In this document: positions 28,009-36,434 of the stretch, piece after piece
Layout of the letters: the number at the start of each line of letters is the position of its first letter
Numbering within the stretch: position 1 is the first letter of the stretch
Notes under the pieces: model-generated
Seen by the model: only the letters and a program-made list of their open reading frames with translations
Told to the model about the DNA's origin: nothing
Databases searched by the model: none
Position numbers and translations under genes: made by a program
DNA from: Bacteroides intestinalis
GTDB lineage: Bacteria > Bacteroidota > Bacteroidia > Bacteroidales > Bacteroidaceae
Direction of reading: 5' to 3'
Length of the DNA: 64,000 nucleotides
NCBI RefSeq assembly: GCF_902364365.1
Contig: NZ_CABJDN010000005.1
Coordinates: forward strand, 496,001 to 560,000

Positions 28009-28112
28009 GCCACATCTCATGAGGCCAAATGCCACACTTCATAGGTAGGAATGCCACACCTCACGACCGTTAACATGTGGCATTTCAAACGCTAAAGTGA
28101 GGCATTCCGAAC
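28009..28112. repeat. AATGCCACACTT-word repeat (copy C2)
   Basis: Three direct words AAATGCCACATCTCA, AAATGCCACACTTCA and GAATGCCACACCTCA are followed by inverted ATGTGGCATTT and AGTGAGGCATTC. It fills the trpG-trpD gap together with a short AAATTGTA run at 28126-28160. Confidence 0.85.
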
Positions 28113-28164
28113 ATAACAGAATTTTCAATCGTAAATTGTAAATTGTAAATTGTAAATTAAAAAA

Positions 28165-29160
28165 ATGAAAGATATATTAACCCGCCTCTTCAACCACGAA
28201 GAGCTTACTTCGGAAGAAACCAAGCAAATTCTCCTGAACATCACCCGGGAAGCTTATCCCGAAGCACAGATTTCCGCATTACTCACTGTATTTCAGATGC
28301 GTAGTATCACAGTAGATGAACTAATCGGCTTTCGCGAAGCCCTCATGGAGACTCGCATCCCTATCGACTTCGCGCCTTATCAGCCTATCGATATCGTAGG
28401 TACGGGAGGTGATGGAAAGAACACGTTCAACATTTCTACTTGTGCCTGTTTTGTGGTGGCCGGGGCCGGTTACAAAGTTGCCAAACATGGCAATTATGGC
28501 GCCACTTCCGTCAGTGGAGCAAGCAATGTCATGGAGCAACACGGCATCCGCTTCACCAATGATTCCGACAAGTTGAAACGCAGCATGGACGAATGTAACA
28601 TCGCCTACCTGCACGCCCAGCTTTTCAATCCGGCAATGAAGTTTGTCGGCCCTGTGCGCAAGGCATTGGGAGTACGTACACTGTTCAACCTTCTTGGCCC
28701 GCTTGTCAATCCCTGCAAGCCTACTTACCAGTTGCTCGGTGTGGCCGATCTTGCACAGATGCGACTCTACACAAATGTTTTTTACAAACTCGGTATCGAT
28801 TTTGCAGTAGTCAACAGTCTCGATAGCTACGACGAAATCTCCCTCACGGACGAATTCAAAGTTATGACGCGCAATTACGAACGGATTTACCGTCCGCAAG
28901 CGCTGGGTTTCAATGCCGCACAACCCGAAGAGCTCTTCGGCGGAGCTTGTAAAGAGGATGCCGCCCGCATCTTTGATAATATCCTTAATAACCGTGCCAC
29001 ACGTGCGCAAACGCAATGTGTCATTGTCAACGCTGCCTTCGCCATCCAGGTGATGGAACCTGAAAAAGAAATCGAAGAATGCATTGCCATCGCCCGCCAA
29101 TCGTTGGAGAGTGGACGGGCGCTGGAGACGTTGAAGAAGTTTATAGAAATCAATAAATGA
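28165..29160 (+). CDS. trpD: Anthranilate phosphoribosyltransferase
   Basis: A 331-residue enzyme joining anthranilate to PRPP. The PRPP-binding GTGGDGKNTFN at 79-89 and KHGNYGATSVSGASNVMEQ, with GVRTLFNLLGPLVNP, are diagnostic. Length is normal. It is the fourth trp structural gene; TrpG is a separate protein here rather than fused to TrpD. Confidence 0.98.
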   Translation: MKDILTRLFNHEELTSEETKQILLNITREAYPEAQISALLTVFQMRSITVDELIGFREALMETRIPIDFAPYQPIDIVGTGGDGKNTFNISTCACFVVAGAGYKVAKHGNYGATSVSGASNVMEQHGIRFTNDSDKLKRSMDECNIAYLHAQLFNPAMKFVGPVRKALGVRTLFNLLGPLVNPCKPTYQLLGVADLAQMRLYTNVFYKLGIDFAVVNSLDSYDEISLTDEFKVMTRNYERIYRPQALGFNAAQPEELFGGACKEDAARIFDNILNNRATRAQTQCVIVNAAFAIQVMEPEKEIEECIAIARQSLESGRALETLKKFIEINK

Positions 29161-29207
29161 GCTACAAGCTAGTAGCTTGTAGCTGATAACCCGTAACTAA
29201 AAAAAAT

Positions 29208-30050
29208 ATGAAAGATATTTTATCCGAAATCATCGCCCACAAGCGGATTGAGATAGAGCAGCAAAAGCAAGCAGTCTCCCTCAGTCAATTGCAAGAGCAA
29301 GCTGCTGCCATGATGCAGGAAACTGTCGGAACCGGAGCTTCCGGCACAACGCCCGTCCGCAGCATGAAGCGTGCACTCGCAAACTCTTCATCCGGCATCA
29401 TTGCCGAGTTCAAACGCCGTTCCCCTTCCAAGGGCTGGATCAAGGAAAACGCACAGGCCGGTCTCATTCCACCTGCTTATGAAACAGCCGGAGCTTCCGC
29501 CCTCTCCATCCTCACGGATGAAAAGTTCTTCGGCGGAACTCTGCGTGACATCCGTACAGCACGCCCTTTGGTCAACATCCCGATCCTGCGTAAGGACTTC
29601 ATCATCGACAAGTATCAGCTTCTGCAAGCCCGCATTGTAGGTGCCGATGCAGTGCTGCTCATTGCCGCCTGCCTCACACCTGACGAGTGCCACACACTCA
29701 CCATGCAGGCACACGAACTTGGGCTTGAAGTTCTGCTCGAAGTACACAGTACCTCCGAACTCTCCTATATATATAAGGAGACGGATATGGTCGGCGTCAA
29801 CAACCGTAATTTGGGCAGCTTCGTCACCAATATAGAAAACTCTTTCCGCATTGCAGAAGAGTTAAAAAATACTGTTGCTGAAATTGATTTTCAGACGCCT
29901 CCGCTGCTCGTTTCCGAAAGTGGTATTTCGCACCCTGAAACTATCCGTGAGCTACGCTCGGCAGGCTTCCGTGGTTTCCTTATGGGAGAGACTTTCATGC
30001 GTACAGACGATCCCGGGAGCACATTGGAAGAACTCATTCACGGCATATAA
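29208..30050 (+). CDS. trpC: Indole-3-glycerol phosphate synthase
   Basis: A 280-residue TIM-barrel enzyme closing the indole ring. AEFKRRSPSKGWI at 66-78 carries the catalytic Glu/Lys pair; ILRKDFIIDKYQ near 125, VGVNNRNL and SESGI complete the site. A loop near residues 37-52 (QETVGTGASGTTPV) makes it about 20 residues longer than usual. The gene is not fused to trpF, which follows separately. Confidence 0.97.
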   Translation: MKDILSEIIAHKRIEIEQQKQAVSLSQLQEQAAAMMQETVGTGASGTTPVRSMKRALANSSSGIIAEFKRRSPSKGWIKENAQAGLIPPAYETAGASALSILTDEKFFGGTLRDIRTARPLVNIPILRKDFIIDKYQLLQARIVGADAVLLIAACLTPDECHTLTMQAHELGLEVLLEVHSTSELSYIYKETDMVGVNNRNLGSFVTNIENSFRIAEELKNTVAEIDFQTPPLLVSESGISHPETIRELRSAGFRGFLMGETFMRTDDPGSTLEELIHGI

Positions 30051-30144
30051 ATTTGGGAATTCACACATAATTTCATATATTCGTGATTTTTAAGCAAAGT
30101 ATTTTCAATCGTAAACTGTAAATCGTCTAATCGTACATATTACC

Positions 30145-30762
30145 ATGAATACAATGATCAAAGTATGCGGAATGACCGATGCAGACAATATCCGCGATGT
30201 AGAAGTATTAGGTGTAGATATGATCGGTTTCATCTTCTATCCCAAATCCCCCAGATACCTGTATCAGATACCCAGGTACCTGCCTACGCTTGCCAAACGT
30301 GTCGGTGTTTTTGTCAACGAAACCAAAGAAAACATCCTTATGTATGTCGACCGTTTCGGTCTGAACTACGTCCAGCTGCACGGTGACGAATCACCCGAAT
30401 ATTGCCGCACCCTTCATTCACATGGCATCCGGATCATCAAAGCGTTTTCCATCGCTTTGTCCAAGGATCTTCTTGCCGTTGCCAATTATGAAGGTTTCTG
30501 CGACTACTTCTTATTCGACACCCGCAGTGCCCACTATGGTGGCTCCGGACAGCAATTCGACTGGAGTATTCTGCAACGTTACACTGGCAGTACCCCTTTC
30601 CTGCTTAGCGGCGGCATCAATTCTTACAGTGTCAAAGCCCTGAAAGAATTCCACCATCCCCGCCTTGCCGGTATTGATATCAACAGCCGCTTCGAAACAT
30701 CTCCGGGCATCAAGGATGTGGAACGGATCGAACGTTTTCTCAAAGAATTAAGAACGAATTAA
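30145..30762 (+). CDS. trpF: Phosphoribosylanthranilate isomerase
   Basis: A 205-residue TIM-barrel isomerase. Catalytic Cys8 in KVCGMTDADNI, and the Asp in FLFDTRS near 140 are present, with GGSGQQFDW and LSGGIN for phosphate binding. A short degenerate AAATCGT stretch lies before the start. The trpA start follows after 15 bases. Confidence 0.97.
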   Translation: MNTMIKVCGMTDADNIRDVEVLGVDMIGFIFYPKSPRYLYQIPRYLPTLAKRVGVFVNETKENILMYVDRFGLNYVQLHGDESPEYCRTLHSHGIRIIKAFSIALSKDLLAVANYEGFCDYFLFDTRSAHYGGSGQQFDWSILQRYTGSTPFLLSGGINSYSVKALKEFHHPRLAGIDINSRFETSPGIKDVERIERFLKELRTN

Positions 30763-30777
30763 ATTTAGAATAACATC

Positions 30778-31554
30778 ATGAATCGTATAAATCAACTTTT
30801 TCAGGACAGCCCTAAAAACCTGCTGTCCATCTACTTCTGTGCCGGTTGTCCAACCCTGGAAGGTACTGCCGACGTCATCCGTACCCTTGAACGCAATGGG
30901 GTCCATTCAATTGAAATCGGTATTCCCTTCAGTGACCCGATGGCTGACGGCATCGTTATCCAGGAAGCTGCCACCCGTGCTCTCCGCAACGGTATGTCAC
31001 TGCGTATTTTGTTTGAACAGCTCCGCGATATCCGTAGCGATGTCCGTATTCCTCTCATCCTGATGGGGTATCTCAACCCTATCATGAAATTCGGGTTCGA
31101 GGCTTTCTGTCAGAAATGCGTAGAATGTGGCATCGACGGCGTTATTATTCCCGATCTTCCCTTCAAAGACTACGAAGAAACGTATAAACCTATTGCCGAC
31201 CGTTACGACATCCGTGTCATCATGCTCATCACCCCCGAAACCAGTGAAGCCCGTGTCCGTGAAATCGACGAACATACCGACGGCTTCATCTATATGGTAT
31301 CCAGCGCTGCTACTACCGGTGCCCAGAAAGATTTCGATAGCCAGAAGCAAGCTTATTTCAAAAAGATACAGGATATGCACCTGCGCAATCCCCGCATGGT
31401 TGGCTTCGGCATCAGTAACAAACAGACATTTGACGCCGCTTGTGCCAACTCTTCCGGTGCTATCATCGGCAGCCGATTCGTCACCCTGCTGAATGAAGCT
31501 GAAGGAGATGCGGAAAAGGCGATCACACAGTTAAAAGAAGGGTTGAAGAAGTGA
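30778..31554 (+). CDS. trpA: Tryptophan synthase alpha chain
   Basis: A 258-residue TIM-barrel subunit that releases indole to TrpB. Catalytic Glu46 and Asp57 lie in SIEIGIPFSDPMADG. Later segments LLITPETSEARVREI, IYMVSSAATTGAQ and GFGISNKQTF are typical. It ends the seven-gene operon; the AGTGATTAG repeat begins at its stop codon. Confidence 0.98.
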   Translation: MNRINQLFQDSPKNLLSIYFCAGCPTLEGTADVIRTLERNGVHSIEIGIPFSDPMADGIVIQEAATRALRNGMSLRILFEQLRDIRSDVRIPLILMGYLNPIMKFGFEAFCQKCVECGIDGVIIPDLPFKDYEETYKPIADRYDIRVIMLITPETSEARVREIDEHTDGFIYMVSSAATTGAQKDFDSQKQAYFKKIQDMHLRNPRMVGFGISNKQTFDAACANSSGAIIGSRFVTLLNEAEGDAEKAITQLKEGLKK

Positions 31555-31638
31555 TTAGGGAGGAGTGATTAGTGATAAGCGGATGGTGCAATAACAACAA
31601 AATGACACTTATCACTAATCATTTACCGCTAATCACTG
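31551..31638. repeat. AGTGATTAG repeat after trpA (copy A8)
   Basis: GTGATTAGGGAGGAGTGATTAGTGATAAG is mirrored by CTTATCACTAATCATTTACCGCTAATCAC around a centre of about 30 bases without the core. The left arm gives the trpA TGA stop. Confidence 0.8.
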
Positions 31639-31647
31639 TTTTTTTCT

Positions 31648-31655
31648 TATCTTTG
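31648..31655 (+). promoter_or_regulatory. -7 box of the nucleotidyltransferase/HEPN pair
   Basis: TATCTTTG lies 21 bases before the ATG at 31677, after a T-run. It suggests a transcript separate from trp. Confidence 0.55.
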
Positions 31656-31676
31656 CACTAGTAAAACCGAAATGTG

Positions 31677-31970
31677 ATGAAAACTGTTACCGAATATATT
31701 TCATTATTGCGTGATTATATGCAAAAAAATGCCGGTAAATATGGTATTTCCCGGATGGGCATATTCGGTTCTGTTGCTCGGAACGAACAAACAGAAACAA
31801 GCGACGTCGATATATATATTGAAGGGCAACTACATGGCTTCTTTGCTTTATCCGGCATAAAAAAAGAATTGGAAGAATTGTTAGGCTGTCCGGTTGATAT
31901 TGTGCGTCTACGTGATAAGATGGATGCACTCCTACGTGAAAAGATATTAAAGGAGGGTATTTATGTTTGA
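31677..31970 (+). CDS. MNT-type nucleotidyltransferase (MntA-like antitoxin)
   Basis: A 97-residue minimal nucleotidyltransferase. GSVARNEQTETSDVDI carries the GS...DxD metal-binding pattern, and the helix KKELEELLGCPVDIV is typical. Such proteins pair with HEPN toxins and in studied systems silence them by adding nucleotides. An ATG at 31677 is preferred over the GTG at 31674. It overlaps the next frame by 8 bases, the usual coupled arrangement. Its partner is damaged (see next entry), so its current role is uncertain. Confidence 0.88.
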   Translation: MKTVTEYISLLRDYMQKNAGKYGISRMGIFGSVARNEQTETSDVDIYIEGQLHGFFALSGIKKELEELLGCPVDIVRLRDKMDALLREKILKEGIYV

Positions 31971-32172
31971 TAAATTAATAGCTTTTCATACCCTGGAATT
32001 AATTCGTGATTCTCTTGAACTAATAGAGAAAAGATGTTCTGATATTTACTCTGTAGATGATTTCCTGTTAAGTGATAGTGGAATGATGAAGCTTGACAGT
32101 GTCTGCATTTGTAAAGAAGATATTCCACAATTATATAAGGTGATTATTAAAATAATAAATGACTTGAAGTAA
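31963..32172 (+). pseudogene. HEPN-domain (HepT-like) toxin with internal deletion
   Basis: The 69-residue frame begins like HepT proteins (helical N-terminus, FLLSDSGMMKLDSVCI) and ends like them (IPQLYKVIIKIINDLK), but the middle 40-50 residues usual in this family are absent. That segment normally carries the RNase motif R-x4-6-H, and no such motif remains here. The deletion keeps the frame. I infer an inactive toxin remnant still translationally coupled to its antitoxin gene. It could alternatively be a short helical partner protein with another use. Confidence 0.7.
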
Positions 32173-32179
32173 CCCGGTT

Positions 32180-33226
32180 ATGTTTATGAAGACTGACTAC
32201 CCATCTGTGTTACTGATATATACTGGCGGAACCATCGGTATGATAGAAAACCCGGAGACAGGTGCGCTTGAAAATTTCAACTTCGATCATCTTCTCAAAC
32301 ATGTTCCCGAACTGAAGCGTTTCAATTATCGCATCTCTTCCTACCAGTTCGATCCGCCCATTGACTCTTCTGACATGGAACCATCGCTTTGGGCAAAAAT
32401 CGTAAAGATTATCAACTACAATTATGATTACTTCGACGGCTTTGTCATTCTTCATGGAACAGATACCATGTCTTACACAGCCTCTGCCCTCAGTTTCATG
32501 CTTGAGAATCTGGCTAAACCCGTCATTCTCACAGGCTCTCAGCTTCCTATCGGCACTCTGCGTACAGACGGAAAGGAAAATCTGATAACCGCTATTGAGA
32601 TAGCTGCCGCAAAAAATCCCGATGGTACTCCCATAGTACCCGAAGTGTGTATCTTTTTTGAAAATGAATTGATGCGCGGCAATCGCACCACAAAGATTAA
32701 TGCCGAAAACTTTAACGCATTCCGTTCATTCAACTATCCTTCACTGGCTCATGCAGGCATCCACATCAAGTACGATGCACATATCATCCGCCGTCCTGAT
32801 CCGACGCGTCCTATGAAGCCTCATTACCTGTTCGATACCAACGTTGTCATGCTTACCCTCTTCCCCGGCATTCAGGAAAGCATCATTAATTCCGTTCTCC
32901 ACGTCCCCGGTCTGAAAGCAGTCGTACTCAAAACCTTCGGTTCCGGTAATGCCCCTCAGAAGGAATGGTTCATCCAGCAACTTAAAGATGCTACCGAGCG
33001 CGGTATCATTATTGTAAATATTACCCAATGCCAACGTGGCATAGTTGAAATGGGACGTTACGAAACCGGTCTGAAACTTCTCCAGGCAGGCGTTATCAGT
33101 GGCTACGACAGCACCCCCGAATGCGCAGTCACCAAACTTATGTTCCTTCTCGGCCATGGTCTCAGCCAGGCAGAAATCCGTTACCGCATGAACTCCGACC
33201 TTGCGGGAGAAATCACCAAAGCATAA
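32180..33226 (+). CDS. ansA: Type I L-asparaginase
   Basis: A 348-residue enzyme that hydrolyses asparagine to aspartate and ammonia. The two catalytic threonines are in YTGGTIG near residue 14 and HGTDTMSYTA near 95; LTGSQLPIG and GNRTTKI follow. With no signal peptide, it is cytoplasmic like the E. coli type I enzyme. It starts 7 bases after the HEPN remnant (second ATG at 32186), so it probably shares that transcript. It works opposite to asnB at the other end of the region. Confidence 0.95.
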   Translation: MFMKTDYPSVLLIYTGGTIGMIENPETGALENFNFDHLLKHVPELKRFNYRISSYQFDPPIDSSDMEPSLWAKIVKIINYNYDYFDGFVILHGTDTMSYTASALSFMLENLAKPVILTGSQLPIGTLRTDGKENLITAIEIAAAKNPDGTPIVPEVCIFFENELMRGNRTTKINAENFNAFRSFNYPSLAHAGIHIKYDAHIIRRPDPTRPMKPHYLFDTNVVMLTLFPGIQESIINSVLHVPGLKAVVLKTFGSGNAPQKEWFIQQLKDATERGIIIVNITQCQRGIVEMGRYETGLKLLQAGVISGYDSTPECAVTKLMFLLGHGLSQAEIRYRMNSDLAGEITKA

Positions 33227-33435
33227 GCCATAGCCAGACGACCTTAAAGGCTAAAAAAATCAACTTTCCCCCTTCTTTCCAAAATTCCGATAACTATAAA
33301 ACTATTAAAGTTAAAAGGAAAAATGAGCAATTAGCTGCTACATAGGCTGAAATGCTCCACTAAACACATTTTAAGTAAAACACAACCAAAGTTGTTAAAA
33401 GACATAATTTGCAACTAAAACTTGAATATTTTATT

Positions 33436-33443
33436 TATCTTTG
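33436..33443 (+). promoter_or_regulatory. -7 box of the first LruC gene
   Basis: TATCTTTG, 42 bases before the ATG. TTTG at 33408-33411 is 24 bases upstream, longer than the normal spacing. The rest of the 260-base ansA gap shows nothing else. Confidence 0.5.
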
Positions 33444-33485
33444 AACCACAAAAGCTAACCAATATAACATTTAAATAAGAGAAGT

Positions 33486-36248
33486 ATGAAAATTTCCAAA
33501 CGCTATTACGCAATTATTGCCCTCGTAGCCCCCTTATTATTAGCGGCTTGCGCGGACAATGATGTGTATAACCCCGACAAGGTACGCCCTGTACCTCCCG
33601 TTGAGAATCCTTTGGGAGAGGACTTTGTGGCTCCAACTGGTTTCGACTGGTCAATGATTACTACTGTCAAGTTGAACATCGAAGTCAAAGATGAGTTCAA
33701 CGGAATGTACAACTATTTGGCAGAAGTTTTCACTACTAATCCGTTAACCGATGCAACTGCAACTCCTATTGCTGCAGACTATGCAAAGGCTGGAAAAAAT
33801 TATGTTGTAGAAGTTAGCATTCCTAAATCCATAGAACGAGTTTATGTTCGTCAAACTGATCCGAAACAACGCAAGGAAGTTTATGAATTCGTTGTTCCGG
33901 GAAATGGAGAGACATTAAATTGTAAACTGTATTATTCAGGAGGTACCACTACGAGAGCTGGTACTGGTAGCACTTCGGCCGCTAATGCTGCTATCGCTGC
34001 AGGTTTTAAAGAGCTGGAAGACAACAATTACACAGTAGAAACCCCTGATATTCCGGCTGTTCCAGATGTATCGGATAGCCCAACAAGCCCTAATGGAAAT
34101 CAATATAGCAATGGTGCTAAAATTCTTGTAGCGGCTGGTGAAGAAAGCAATAAGGTATACCAGGTACCGAGCGGTAAAGGTACGATTTTTGTAAAAGGCA
34201 CATGGAAAGTAACTAATATCTATTCTAACTTTGACATTTACGTATTAGATGGAGGTAAAATAGAGATAGCAACTGCAGGTGACAAAACATTTACCAGCAT
34301 TTCTAAATTTGTTGTAGAAAAAGGTGGTACAGTTAAATGCACCAGTAATTTCGCAACTAATGGTGGTGAGTGGTTTATTGGAGGAAATTTTATCGCAGAC
34401 GGGAACGTAACATTCGGAGCATCAACTTCATCAGTGACTATCGCCTCCGGTGTAACTATGTCCATCAACAACGGTACGCTCAAACCATGTAGTAAGGTCT
34501 ATAAGAACTTTGGTACGATTACGGCTGCCACTATTACTGCAAATATGGGTTCATATCCGGAGATTTACAATGCCGGTACAATCGAGGTTGCCGGAGTCAT
34601 GGACCTTGTTAAAATGAACTTCATTAATAAAGGTGAACTTACAGTTGGACAATGGTTCAAGGTAGATGGCAGCAAAGTTCTGAATAAAGGTCAGATTTCA
34701 TCTCAAAATCTGGAATTTACTATTAGTAGCTTTAGTAATCATGGAGCAATTTTAGTAGATGAACAAACAGGTGTTATAAAGACTAATAACACATCAAGTG
34801 GTAGTTTCATAGTCAACCATGACAAAGGAATTATTAAAGGATATCACCTGAGTGGAGGAGTTTCTGTCTATAATGATAGTTATGGCGAATTCACAATTTT
34901 CGAAAATTCTTCAGTTGATATACTATACAATAGCTGCGCACTGATAGTGAAAGAAAAATTCAATTGGGGAAATGTGACGCTCGATAATGGTTCCATCACC
35001 GGAGAAAGACCTGAAAATCTGAATACATCCGAAAGCAATGCTGACCAGTGGAAACCGGTTCCAGTAGTTATGAGTAATGATAGCCCGATACAATACATTC
35101 TGAAGAACGGTTCAGTAATCAAAGCTACTTTGCTACATATCAATAGGACTCCCAGCAATTTCAGGGGAGAAGGAAGTAATCCTTCTTTGTTGCAGGTTGG
35201 AGGAGTGCGTATATCTCAAGGAGGCGACACTAATTTAAAGGACTTAGTTATAGAAATGCCTGAAAACGCATTTACCTATGATCCTCCTTATAATGGCATA
35301 AATAATGCCAAATGGCTTACAAGCGGATGTTCAACTACCGGATGGGGAGGATCAAAGAATACATTCTCTACTTGTGGTGGCTATTACTATTCTGGTAACG
35401 AAGGTGATCCCGACCCGGAAGATCCCGAAAAACCGGATGTAGAGGATAAAACCATTTATACTTACGCTTTCGAAGACCAATGGCCTGCTTATGGTGACTT
35501 CGACATGAATGACATTGTTGTCACTATCAATAAGATGACCATTACCGATAGCAAGAAGTTAACCATTCAAGGAAACATACGTGCTGTTGGTTCCAGCCGT
35601 AAGACTGGTGTAGGAATCCAGTTCCTGAATGTAAGTAGCAGTGGAGCAACTTTAAGTGGAAAGGTACAAAGCGGAACTCCGGTTTTTGAAAGTGGACAAA
35701 GCAATCCAGTTGTAATCCTCAGTACTAATGCACATAAGTATTGTAATCCTTCTATTGCGGATGATGACTTTACGTTCTATTGCACGGATCTAACTGCCGG
35801 AAATACATACAATTCCGGAGATGGAGCTGCGTTCGAAATAGCAATGACATTATCTACAGACGAAGAAGCAAAGAAAGCTATGAATGTCAAGAACCTGGAT
35901 GTATTCATTATCAGTAAAGAAGCCCAAGGGAATGTAGGACGTACGGAGATACATATGGCTAACTATGCTCCTACCAATTTAGCTACCACAGCTTTATTTG
36001 GAATGGGTAATGACGCTTCTGCACACAATAGTATGCTTAATGTCGGCCAAAAAGGCTACTATATTAGTACTGAGGGTTTGGCATGGGGTATTTGTATTCC
36101 TGGTACAGAAGTGTGGAAATGGCCAAAAGAATATAAGATAATCACAGCTGTTTATCCCGGATTCAAAAACTGGGTAATCAATGGTGGACAAGCGGAAGAT
36201 TTAGGTTGGATCTCTAACCACACCAGCGATATCTTTGTAAAACCTTGA
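33486..36248 (+). CDS. LruC/DUF4842-domain surface lipoprotein
   Basis: A 920-residue lipoprotein. The signal peptide ends in LAAC with Cys22. The region 150-650 is rich in Asn, Gly, Thr and Val with recurring short strands (VLNKGQISSQNLEF, IYNAGTIEVAGVM, INNGTLKPCSKVYKNFGTI), suggesting a beta-solenoid. From about 655, after an acidic Pro linker (DPDPEDPEKPD), comes the LruC domain with TYAFEDQWPAYGDFDMND. This family is exported and probably outer-membrane attached; the ligand is unknown. A damaged paralogue follows in tandem. Confidence 0.85.
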   Translation: MKISKRYYAIIALVAPLLLAACADNDVYNPDKVRPVPPVENPLGEDFVAPTGFDWSMITTVKLNIEVKDEFNGMYNYLAEVFTTNPLTDATATPIAADYAKAGKNYVVEVSIPKSIERVYVRQTDPKQRKEVYEFVVPGNGETLNCKLYYSGGTTTRAGTGSTSAANAAIAAGFKELEDNNYTVETPDIPAVPDVSDSPTSPNGNQYSNGAKILVAAGEESNKVYQVPSGKGTIFVKGTWKVTNIYSNFDIYVLDGGKIEIATAGDKTFTSISKFVVEKGGTVKCTSNFATNGGEWFIGGNFIADGNVTFGASTSSVTIASGVTMSINNGTLKPCSKVYKNFGTITAATITANMGSYPEIYNAGTIEVAGVMDLVKMNFINKGELTVGQWFKVDGSKVLNKGQISSQNLEFTISSFSNHGAILVDEQTGVIKTNNTSSGSFIVNHDKGIIKGYHLSGGVSVYNDSYGEFTIFENSSVDILYNSCALIVKEKFNWGNVTLDNGSITGERPENLNTSESNADQWKPVPVVMSNDSPIQYILKNGSVIKATLLHINRTPSNFRGEGSNPSLLQVGGVRISQGGDTNLKDLVIEMPENAFTYDPPYNGINNAKWLTSGCSTTGWGGSKNTFSTCGGYYYSGNEGDPDPEDPEKPDVEDKTIYTYAFEDQWPAYGDFDMNDIVVTINKMTITDSKKLTIQGNIRAVGSSRKTGVGIQFLNVSSSGATLSGKVQSGTPVFESGQSNPVVILSTNAHKYCNPSIADDDFTFYCTDLTAGNTYNSGDGAAFEIAMTLSTDEEAKKAMNVKNLDVFIISKEAQGNVGRTEIHMANYAPTNLATTALFGMGNDASAHNSMLNVGQKGYYISTEGLAWGICIPGTEVWKWPKEYKIITAVYPGFKNWVINGGQAEDLGWISNHTSDIFVKP

Positions 36249-36277
36249 TAAGTGAACATCAAAACAATTTTTATCTT

Positions 36278-36307
36278 AAAGCCGGAAGTGTACTTCCGGC
36301 TTTTTTT
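36278..36307 (+). terminator. Rho-independent terminator
   Basis: AAAGCCGGAAG at 36278-36288 pairs with CTTCCGGCTTT at 36293-36303 around TGTA, followed by a T-run. Confidence 0.9.
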
Positions 36308-36434
36308 ATCACAATCACCAGAAAAACAACATTCCTTTCACAAAAAAGGCTAAAAAGCCATAAAAGTTAAATATTCTATTTATATTTGTTGCGTAAAAAA
36401 GCCAACCGATATTACACGATTAAAAATTATAGTT

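Noticed and set aside
11296..31638. Considered as CRISPR or insertion sequence
   Set aside because: Units are mirrored palindromes with no regular spacers and no transposase gene; copies are scattered singly.
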